Origin: Breviolum minutum Mf 1.05b.01
Taxonomy: Eukaryota; Sar; Dinophyceae; Suessiales; Symbiodiniaceae
NCBI GenBank assembly: GCA_000507305.1
Contig: DF239568.1
Location: forward strand, 122,776-186,775
Length of the DNA: 64,000 nt
Reading direction: 5' to 3'
The notes under the pieces: generated by a model
Told to the model about the DNA's origin: nothing
The model's input: the letters and a program-made list of their open reading frames with translations, nothing else
Databases searched by the model: none
Shown here: positions 25,545 to 35,390 of the stretch, in pieces
How positions within the stretch are numbered: position 1 is the stretch's first letter
How the letters are laid out: each line of letters starts with the position of its first letter
Translations under genes and position numbers: made by a program

Positions 25545-26493
25545 GCAGCTGAAAATGGCTGGCATGCTGTTGCTTGATGACCTGCCCCAACTGACGTCGC
25601 AAATCTTCCACTTCGTCCTGTTTGAAATCCAGCATGCTCTGTTTGACATTGACTTGCAGTTGTTTCACTTTCGCCTCGGGCCGGGGGCTCTTCCAGAACT
25701 TGCAGCACACAAGAGCAAAAGACCTTCCCTTCCTTGTAGCCTTTCTATTATTTTTCTGATGTAGGACTCCTGTATATCAGTAGCGTCAAGGAGGTGTACA
25801 TCTCTACGCCCTTTGGTTGGGCTGCTTTCGGTGCGCAATTATCATCGATCAGAGTAATCTTAACAACTAAATTGGTACTGGAAGTGGTTGGCAGCGGTTT
25901 GCTTTTTTCCCGAGGAATTTCGGAATTTCTTCCGTAATTGAAAGCTGCCAATAAAAACAAGTTTTCGAGCCCTGATTATATACTTTTACTGTTCTTTAAA
26001 AATGGATACTGTAAAATGGATAGTCCGGCTTTTGCCCTAATGAGGTTTTTGATTGGAAAGCGTCCTAAACCAGAAGAATTGATCCTGGTGGCAACCTCAT
26101 TTGGAGCCCTTAGGACTTCAAGACAATTACGTGGGTCCCAAAATCGGAGGCTTTTGGTTGGAGCCTTGTGACCGTGTTAGGCAAAGAGTGAGAACAAGGG
26201 GTGGTCACTATGGGTCGCCAGTACTTACAGCACGCGTCTGTGACATATTGTGGCTCATGGATTTCCATGCCCTCTCCCTCTTTGGCCCCCATCAAGGCCT
26301 CTTCCTCAAGCTTGCTTGTATGATCAGTCAGCTGCCTAATCCGCTGATGCAGGGCCCACGTCTCCTTCTCCCTCTCCATCAATCTCAACCGCACATGTTC
26401 CATTTCGGCCTTCCACTCCTTGGGAGATCGCACTTGTAGAACTTTGATGGGCACAGAATTAGACAACGACAAGTTCTTCCTTGCACTCGCCAT
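25545..26493 (-). CDS. short coiled-coil protein, two exons visible
   Basis: The first exon, 26493-26229, begins with ATG (MASARKNLSLSNS) and continues into charged helix (KEWKAEMEHVRLRLMEREKE). It ends at a textbook donor, GTAAGTAC. A second helical block lies at about 25670-25550 (KVKQLQVNVKQSMLDFKQ, then EVEDLRRQLGQVIKQ). An AG|G acceptor just before KVKQL keeps that frame open, but the phase left by exon 1 does not fit it, so an intermediate exon is likely. No named family is recognised. A coiled-coil adaptor is the most that can be said. Confidence 0.6.
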
Positions 26494-26499
26494 TGAATT

Positions 26500-27325
26500 T
26501 CACTCCGCAATTGCTCTTCACCAGAAACACAAGAATGAATGCTTCATATAGTCTACAGGTTTTCCATGACAAGTCTATCTCTTCCAAAACTAGTGTGGAG
26601 CCATCTTCACTGGAATCATTTCTATGCTTAATAGTGACATATAGTGACCATCTTCTGAGGCTTCTAAGGCTCCTTCGAATTGGGTAGGTACTGAAAACAC
26701 GCAAACGTTTGTCTTTTCGTGCTCCACCTCTTTGATTTCTTCGTGTACGTGTCCGTGTGCACTTGCAATGTATGGGTGCAAACCGAATCCCTGCATGTAG
26801 AACGCCCGGGCATGCTCATACTTAGTAGCACTTATGGCAACCGGATGCCGAAACAAGCAAAAGATGGCACAAGCGACAGGAAGAGTGACGAAACTTGGCA
26901 CAAGATGTTCCACCAGCAGGCCATCAACCAAGCTTGAAGCAAACTTGTGAACCATCCCTGCTAACACCCTTTGGAATGGATGGATCAGCACCCACAACCT
27001 GTGTCGGAACGAATTACCCGTAAGAAGCACCCCCGCATTGTAAGTTGTGTACTTACTATCACGGTCTGTGTGTGTGCGCACTTGTCTGTGCTTTTTTGCG
27101 AGGTATTCCACTTGAGACAAGCCGCCTGCATCAAGATCAGTTCTCGCGCCAAGCAATGAGTGCTATGGACAGGACGTTCATCCCACCGCCCGGTCCAGTA
27201 ACAACCTGGATGGACACAGCGTACGTGCAGCTCATTCAGCAGCGATCTTACCACCAGATTCGGCCTCACGGAGGAGTGCATTATAGATCCACAGCATCGT
27301 CATGAGTCATCCCAGAAGGAGCACC
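26500..27325. other. intergenic spacer
   Basis: No convincing coding segment. The long open frames on both strands here have no family motifs and conflicting frames. The short GT-rich run near 27062-27080 is a small simple repeat. Confidence 0.4.
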
Positions 27326-27329
27326 CCGT

Positions 27330-27948
27330 TTTCAGCAATGTTTCGGAATACAGTACAATCTGTTTTCAACAGTACTGTTGCACCAGAAGGAGCTTTGCTG
27401 GACCAAGCAACTGCAAATCTTTTGTCATAGGTGCTCTGCATGTGGGACATACTGGCTCGCAGGTCAGCACCGCGCGCTCAATGCAACTTCGGCAAAAGAC
27501 CTCAGACAGTGACGGTGTTTGTTCGCCCCATAAAACGTGACTCAGGCTTGGAATCAGAAATCACATGAAATCACGACATTGACCAACAGAATTCCACGCC
27601 AGTAATCCTTCCTCCAGGCCTGCTGGCAGGAACTGCAGGAAACAGGCTCCGCAAACCTTATATCAATGTCAGGGACGGGTCATTTGATCTCACGATGTGC
27701 GGATCTTCCCCTACAAGGTGAGCTTGCTTGATCTTGCCCTTAACAAAGGTTACATGACTGCGTGCTTCAAGCAACACATCAGTGCAAATAGGACATCGAA
27801 GAGTGGGTGAAACCGTATCTGGACGCACGAGCTCGCTATCATCCAAACCCATCCTTGGATGCCAGGGGCGGGCTGTAGCATCAGGACAAACATTGCGGCT
27901 TCTCTGCAAACGAAACTTCAAAACAAAGCAAGAGAAAGCTCCTCGCAT
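27330..27948 (-). CDS. RING-type zinc finger protein, partial
   Basis: Two segments together carry RING cysteines. The 5' segment, around 27870-27765, reads TLRCPICTDVLLEAR, giving the first Cys pair. The 3' segment, about 27462-27330, reads EVFCRSCIERAV then VCPTCRAPM, giving the third and fourth pairs, followed by KDLQLLGPAKLLLVQQ and a stop. Such domains usually act as E3 ubiquitin ligases by binding an E2 enzyme. The central Cys-x-His pair must lie in an exon between them. A candidate at 27640-27580 (EPVSCSSCQQAW) has Cys but no ideal His. A Cys-rich minus-strand block at 28105-27965 (CPQC, CRQCAGC) may be an upstream exon. Confidence 0.65.
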
Positions 27949-28263
27949 AGCAATGCTGCAAACAAGCTAAAGGCATTTGGCCACCGCATCCAGCACATTG
28001 CCGGCATTTAACATTCAAACGAGAAGAAATCAAGTTTGTAAACAGCAAGGAATCCTTGCACAAACACTGAGGACATGCCTGGAAATTAATCACTGAGAAA
28101 AAGCCCGCTCTGAGACACATTTGCAAAATCGAAATGATCAAAGTCAAAGTTTGCCCTTCCATGCGCACAGACACTAGGCCCACTAGGCAACAAATGCAAA
28201 GCAAGGAAACCAGACCAGTTTCTGCCGGAGAACCCATGCAGAGTAGGAGGCGAACTAGGATGC

Positions 28264-28314
<51 letters not shown>

Positions 28315-28440
28315 CATCGATCCATCCATCCATCCATCCATCTATCTATCCATCTATCTATCTATCTTCTTTCAATCTATATCCATCGATCTATCTACCT
28401 ACCCACCTACCTACCTATCTATCCCTGCATATATATAGGT
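28264..28440. repeat. (TCTA)n and (TCCA)n microsatellite
   Basis: Tetranucleotide TCTA repeated about 13 times, then TCCA and mixed TCTA/CTAC units, grading into AT-rich text. It lies between two minus-strand genes. Confidence 0.97.
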
Positions 28441-28729
28441 ATAGATATATACATGTGCAGATGCAAAGAGAAACACACACTTAGGCTTTAATGCGGTTGA
28501 AGACCGACAGCTATCCTCTTTTTGGTGAGCACAAGGCCCTGCGCAAGATAAGCCTGGACAACTAAAGTCCTGTTATTAAAGCCATGACCGCTGGCTAAAA
28601 ACGGACAATGCGCGGGTGTGCCTATGGTTATGTAAGTTAACGGAAGCACAAACTCAGTGCCGCACATTCAACGAATCAAAACGAAACAACATTGCAGAGA
28701 AAGTCACTCCAATCTTTGTCGCGCAGGCT

Positions 28730-29610
28730 CTGGAGCTGCTTCGAAGGTCTGCCAGTACCAGCCAAGTACTGGCGCTTTGTGTGTTTTTTCTGTATACTTG
28801 CTTGGAGTGCTATCTTTTACTTCTGTACATCCATAGTTGATATGTTGATGATGCTGAGGTGGTATGCGCCAATTTTTGCAAATCATTCAATGCATTCCAG
28901 TAAGTTTAAACTCGCTGCTTTCATGTTGACTGCGGTGAGACAAGGCATGCATTGGCGGTCAAATCACGTGACAGGACTTTCAGTTGGATGCAAGTGCGCG
29001 TCCAACAGGGTAGGTCTGTCAAACCAAGTCTCATGGTTGCTTATTTATCTCTTGCAAAAGTGTTCAGCAGGTTTTTCGGTCACACACTCTGGAAGTGTGA
29101 GCATAATATGAATTGGTGACATGTTCGGTGCGGGTGCTCTGTTATGGTCCAAATAATTGTTCCAATAAACCACACAGGCCAACAAACAGGAGACTTCAAG
29201 CAAACCACCAGTTTCCCTAGCATCCATGTGCCGCTGGCTCCTTTTTCTGGACCACAGCTCTCATGTCCGGGAATTTCGAACTTGGAGCTCATGTCACAAA
29301 CGCCCCCCAGCATTTGGCGCAGTCTGATAAGCTGCTCAAGCAAATCTCTCAGTGCCTCGGCGAAAGCTTGGGAGGCTTGCTTTCCTTCGCAAACGAAGGA
29401 CACACTGACACAGCGACACAAACATGGACACAGGTTGAGATTGGTGATCCATGTTTGCAACAGTCCATCTGAGCCATTTACCGCCGTACGTCTCTGCCAA
29501 TTTCATGCGGAACTGCTGAAGGTCTTGCCTGGCAATGAATCTTGGCCTGGGCATAGACAACACCCTTGATGGCTTTCATTTGACGTCGCCTCTGATTGAG
29601 TAGGACCGGC
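28730..29610 (-). CDS. possible coiled-coil gene
   Basis: Three helix-like minus-strand blocks: about 29610-29545 (LLNQRRRQMKAIKGVV), 29560-29480 in another frame (RFIARQDLQQFRMKLAET, followed by a GTAAAT donor), and 29395-29265 (SQAFAEALRDLLEQLIRLRQ) after a GAAG|G type acceptor. A last possible exon at 28760-28732 ends in RQRLE and a stop. Frame relations between blocks are not proven. The function is unknown. Confidence 0.4.
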
Positions 29611-29749
29611 ATTGTCAGTGAAGAATCCAAAAACCTAAGTGACGGAAGGCGATACAAACGTAAATGCTTTGGATTCCGACACAAATTCACAAATTCCAAC
29701 GCACATCTGGTTCTGCTTGGCTTGGATCTGCATCCGTCACAAGTCATGG

Positions 29750-31630
29750 GCAGACCAACCTGTTTTTTGAATCAGGTCTGAGATAGCTGCTGAGGTTCTG
29801 ATGTTGTCAAAGAAGCTCGCTATGGCCTCCCCGCCATCGTAGCCACTGTCCGTGCTGTCGAGGTAACTAGAGGCAGAGCAAAGCACCAAAACACAGCTCT
29901 ATGTTTGCTGCAAGATGGAGATTCCAATGTAGATTAGACTGATTAGGTGCAATGCATGAAAGAACCTAAGGCCGAAGCTCTAAAGTGTCTGCCCCAGTAG
30001 CCGCCAGGGTGTTGATCCATGGAGGAAGCCTCGCAACACCTCCAGTTGGCAAACGTCCGTCCAACGTTCATTGTTCACGCATGCCTTGATGCTGCAGCCT
30101 GACTCCTTTTGAAGCTTTCTGCGAACTTCGAATTTAGTTGTCCCTATCGCATCCGCTCCACGAGACTACATGGACATCACTCTGTGCTGTCCACTGAAGC
30201 ATGGGCAGCACACACCCCATCCAGGGTCAGCTGCGAAATGTAGAGCGCACTAATCTGACACGCCTTTTGCAAGGGAATGGCACTAATCTGCAAATGGGTT
30301 GGAGAAGGATCCACAATCGATCTGGCACACAGCCTAGCATCTCTACCATGGGATGTGTCTTCCATCCGTTATGCTAACACATGTGCCAGCTTCCTTGCAC
30401 AGGGATCTGCCATAATTTCCTGGCATTGAACTCAGAGCATTGCCAGCTTCTGGCAGCTTAAATCCTTTTTACCGCCTTGGCCATGCCGTCTTGAATTCAG
30501 CGCGGGCTCTGTGTTTCAAAAGCAAAGTAGAAAATTTGTGTATCCTCACAGAAATGTGAAGCTCACCAAGCTGAAGGCCTACTCAGAATCAAAAGCCAAA
30601 TCAATGCGCAGTTGGATAATGTTGCAATGATTGCGGGAGACGCCTTGCACATGCGTACATGTGCTAAGTGCCTTAGCCACTGGTCATCTGAAATGGGCCT
30701 GCCAGCCCCAGATTGGGCAAACGCCCGTCCTGCAAGTGTTCAAGCAAATTGCCGAGATCGAGCGAACTTTGTTGGCCCCAGTTCCTTCAAACTCCCTTCT
30801 GAGAGTCCTTCACATAGCTCGAAAGTACAGAGCAGCACTGTGTGGGGTCTTATCAGTTGCAGTCTTGTGTCGCAATGCGCCGCTTTAAACACCTACATTT
30901 GAATGAATAAAGTGTAAAATATAAAAGCCAACACCACCTGCTGCCAGGAACGCTTTGGAGCCCTAAGGATGTGGGAAGTCAGCAAAATATCGAACAATCC
31001 CGGGCCAGCCTTGTTCTCGCATCGTCTCCGTTGTCTGTCCACTTCACTCTCTCTCCCTCTCTCTCTCTCCATCGCCGTCTCCATGAGTCCAGCCGGTGGC
31101 TGAAGGCGAGTCAATGCCCGGACAGACATTATTTTTTGTATTTATATGAATGCATGCAAGTACATTGGCGTACGTATGAATACATTATACAGATACATGT
31201 ATTATATAAATATGTATATAAGTAAATATCTGCATATATGAATATGGCCATATAGCTACGTAATCCTACTTAAATATGTGTATGTGTCGTGAAAGCATGT
31301 GTCAGCGTCTCAAAGTCCTTTCCCATCATTGATGAGGAATCTGTTAGACGATAAGAAAAAAGCTATCCAAGACTGAAGCCTATCTACAAAATCTCCACAC
31401 AAAAAAAGTTAAGGAACTCTACAAAACCTCTCTCTGTCAATGTCAATGTGTAGGCCATGTGTACAATGTGGTCTCACATGCCAGTCCTCCGTTTTTGCAA
31501 GTTTGCGCCATGGCTGTGCACCATCGCTGTCGACATACTCCTACGAAGTTGCACCCAAAAAACGAGGGTTTCTACCCTCAAATCGTCAAATAATCAACTT
31601 CGCATTCTACAAAAGCCACCGCTACAATAC
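29750..31630. other. spacer between coiled-coil and ABC genes
   Basis: Mostly non-coding, with AT-rich TATA/ACAT runs at 31130-31290 and a short CT run at 31045-31075. One plus-strand open segment near 30680-30888 is listed separately. Nothing else is convincing. Confidence 0.4.
30680..30888 (+). other. plus-strand coding-like segment
   Basis: An open frame with ordinary codon use and a helical look (LQVFKQIAEIERTLLAPV, then SLLRVLHIARKYRAALCG) on the strand opposite to all neighbouring genes. It follows a CCCCAG that could be an acceptor. No family is recognised. It may be a decayed gene fragment, a retro-copy or chance. Confidence 0.3.
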
Positions 31631-31634
31631 TGGC

Positions 31635-34121
31635 TTAGTAAAATTGAGAAAGGAAGAGTTCAAAGCTTGCTCGCTCCGTTTGGGCCATGGACTGTCCTGG
31701 TAGATCCACCTTCTGACCAAAGAGTATAGAGGAGTTGGATTCTTCTCCTGGCAGCGAAGAACACTTGACATCACTTGATTGTGGATAAGACTGACGAGAC
31801 TTCACCACAGCGAATAGCAGCTGGTCCTCGTAGAGGGCACCGTACTCTGACACTTCACTCATGGGGCAGAATTTCACCACCTTAGCAGACATGTGTGGAA
31901 CGGCGTCTGGTCATCTTGCGAGAATCTGTTTGCAGTCTGCTTGCTATTTCAGGATGTCAAAGATTAAATCCTTCAAATCCATCTTAAGCTATTATGACAA
32001 CTCCAGCTCGCACCTCACCCTGCGACATGTGTAGCATGTGGCTTGCCCATCCTTCAAGATGATCAAAGATATGTGTGCCTTGGCATGTCAGCAGGCAAGG
32101 CAAGCTGGAAGCGGAAGAAATCGTGTGACGTGCCCTTCTGTACTATTTAGCAACTTCCCAGCTCACCTGGCCTGAAACAAGCTTTCACAGGGGGGTGGAT
32201 CTTTAAAGCCAAAGGTCAATAAAAGATGGTGGCGCCCCTTGTTTCTGTCTCCGCACGGAGAAAATTCAAAATACCCTCGCGAGCAAACAAATCCAAGTCC
32301 GAAGTGATCTCGTCCATCAAGTAAACCTCAGAGCAGGGAAGTCAAGCTGCTGTCGCAAAAGCATCGAAAAAGTACCAGCACAGCATGTTCGAAAATAAGA
32401 CTGGACAGGACAGCCCCTGACGATGTCTGGAAAATACTCACTGGCGGCTGGGCAATGGACTGATCTTGGAGTGGCCAAGCATTCTAAAAGTTGGCAACGA
32501 CGTCTCATTCCTGAGTAATTTGCACATGCCTACACAATTATGAAAGTACTACCTATTATTTGATTGACAATTGGCAGAGACACGTCCGCATATCGGTCAT
32601 AACAGAATTTGGCGAGTGCATGGAGTGAAATGTTGGTTAAAAACATCGAACGGTCTGTTTGAAAGTACGATCGCAGGACTCCAGGCTCTGAGGCAGCTAC
32701 CATCGGAGACTTTGTTGATCTTCCACTGCATGTCCACCTGAATTGCAAGTCATGACATTGTCTTCATGCTGGAGCTTGTCCAGACACGAGGGAGGGCAAG
32801 AAAGCTCAACTTCAATGACATTGGGGAAGACTGTCAAAGAAGGAGGATTCAAGGCGTCCTTTTTGGTCCATGCTGTCTATGCCCCCCACCTGCAGGACCT
32901 TGGCCAAGTGCTGGGCACGAGGCGTCTGAGCCACATCTCCAATCAGAGCCCCAATCGTGAGGTTCCTCAACAACTCCCACAAATTGTTGGCCAATCCATC
33001 GAAGAGATGACTCGACAACAGCAACAATATGGCCCTGCAGTCTCTGTTGACGTCAGGCAGCTATGCCTTCGAATACCATAAAAATTTATTCAAAAAGCTC
33101 CATTCATTGGTCAGAATCGGGATGCTCACGGCCAAGCTTAGCATCTTTCTCATATCTTTGGAGTTAGTTTGTTGAAGGTGATTCCTATATATGTTTATCC
33201 CAACCTCCTAAGTTCACCCCTGCCAAGAAAAAGGACAATTTACGCCTGCTATTGCCTTGACATATTTGGTAGGGATTTGAAAATCCCAAAAGGCCTAAAG
33301 TTCAACCATTCAGCAGAGAAGTCAATAACTGGCCTTCTAAACGCAATTCTTGCAAAGGTTGTGTATTGCAAAAGCAGGCGTCCAGGCAAGCCAAGGAGCA
33401 TGAAGAACTTTGTTCGCCACCAGTCACCGCCTGAGCCCCGAGATGCCCCAAAAGGGCCAGTGTTGAGTCATACTAAGAATACTAAGAACTCAAGTTGCAA
33501 TCAAGGCACAGTACATGATATGGTTGGAAACTCCAGGATCATGAAAGCAATCCTTCTGCATGACGGTAGCATGGCCCCTTTTGATCATTCGCTTTCCACC
33601 TCAACAGGCGTAAGCAATTATAGAAGCGAAAGGAGCTCGCAGGCAGACTGCACTGCAAGGCAATCACCCATTTCCTCCACATGTTGCATCCTTCAGAAGT
33701 CATATGAAATGAAGCATTACCTTGAAGATCTTTGTCAGATCTTTGGCAACAATGCCCCTGTGCGGCTAGTGTACCCAGGATCGAGAGAAGTGTTGATTTC
33801 CCAGCACCGTTGGCACCAACAACCAGAATTCGTGCGCCACGGCCAAATTCAAAGGACACGTTCTTCAATTGCGGGCTGCCACCAGCCTGGTTGTAACAAG
33901 ACGTTCAACCGCGACTCTCAACCGGTCCACTTTCTAAGGTTATCTGCCTCTATTTCATTGATCTGCCGTTTCAATGCGACTGCAAATGACACTTGCTTAG
34001 TTAAGCAAATCCTAGATGTGCTGTGCAAGATCAGCCAAGCAACATAGCTATAGGTGAGATTGCTAGTTTGGAGGACTGGTCCATCCACTTCTTCAACTGT
34101 TGGGCCAGGAGGCGTTGCTTC
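31635..34121 (-). CDS. CAF16-like soluble ABC ATPase, second unit
   Basis: This family (yeast CAF16, plant ABCI19-21) has one ATPase domain and no membrane segments; CAF16 works with the CCR4-NOT complex. Ten exons fit in frame: 34121-34044, 33886-33775, 33599-33510, 33430-33400, 32965-32890, 32737-32701, 32510-32461, 32326-32218, 32078-32014 and 31880 to about 31635. They carry SNLTYSY, Walker [29 protein letters not shown], the signature-like SDGMRRR, Walker [14 protein letters not shown], and [10 protein letters not shown] with the H-loop His. About 298 residues in total, matching CAF16 length. Donors: seven GT, one GC (33399), one GA (32217). The 5' exon has no in-frame ATG after the preceding stop, so it is either spliced to an earlier exon or fused to the unit upstream. 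Confidence 0.9.
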
Positions 34122-34346
34122 CTGCAAAGTGCCAGGGTATTGTCTTTCAACCCCCGCTGAGAATCAGTTCAAGCTGGTCGTTGTAGAGAGCCCTTCAAGC
34201 CCATTGATGCAATGAACTGGGCTCGTACAATCCAGCGATTTAGATTCTGTAGTCAGGCATTTGCAGTGCATCTTCAAAGCTATAAAAACACGACAGAGGC
34301 TGGTTTGCGACTTGCGAGCCCAGGATGAGTCCTCTTCTTCACCGGC

Positions 34347-35225
34347 TTTACCATAAGACTGAAGTATCCATTGCTTCATTAAAGCATACAAAGGGCAACG
34401 GGTGTTCTTTGCCAATTCATGGAACTCGTGCAAGTCCTAAGGCGTGCTATGCAAATGAGCTCATCACTATTGACATAAAGATACGTAAAGTAAAGAGGCT
34501 TCAAATGTATAATACAGCCAGCTCTGATATTAAGAAATTAGCCATAAGCTTTAAGGAAACAATACAATAGTGATGAGAATGAAGCCACATGAAGTTCATG
34601 AAGGGGAGAAAATCCGAAAACCTTACTGCAAAAGATCTGCAAAGGACAAAATCCATATAATCCCGTACATTTGCTATCACTTGATGTCACTAAGGTTACT
34701 GATATCCACAACTCTCTGCATCGATTCATCATTGACCAGGCACTTCCATCCGGCAGCATCTTTGCACTTTCCCGGCGGAAAAGAAAATCAAATGAGTCGC
34801 CCACTCGGCAAGGTGGTCAAAAATGTGGGTGGCATAGAAGATAGTCCTCAGACCGTTGCATGACACTCCACCAAACTGTGCATTCACGTCTGCAGAAAAG
34901 GGGTGCATTACTTAAGAAGGAGGGGATGAAAGCAAGGTGGACGAAAAAGCAGGTTTGGATCTCCGCTGTGCCAAACGTTTTCCTGCTGTAGGGAGTTGAA
35001 AGTAATTGGTACTTGGTTGTTGGTTGTTGCTTTTGGTTGTTGGTTGTAGCTTGTTTGTTGCTTGCTCCTTGGTATGTGTTGTGTGTGTTGTCTGTTGCCT
35101 GTCGGCTGTTGCCTGTTGTCTGCAGTTTGCTGTCCAGTGTCTTGTTGTTTGTTGTTTGTTTTGTTGTGGCCTTTTTTGTTGTTTGTTGATTGTCGGTCGT
35201 TGGCTGTTTTGCTGGTTGTTTCGGG

Positions 35226-35290
<65 letters not shown>

Positions 35291-35322
35291 GCTGTTGCTG
35301 TTGCTGTTACTGTTGTTGGTGG

Positions 35323-35390
<68 letters not shown>

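Noticed and set aside
28264-28440. Regular repeats as a CRISPR array
   Set aside because: They are simple tetranucleotide runs without spacers, and the genome is eukaryotic.
32766-33081. Plus-strand frames opposite the ABC exons
   Set aside because: The minus-strand exons carry ABC family motifs in phase, so the plus-strand frames are shadows.
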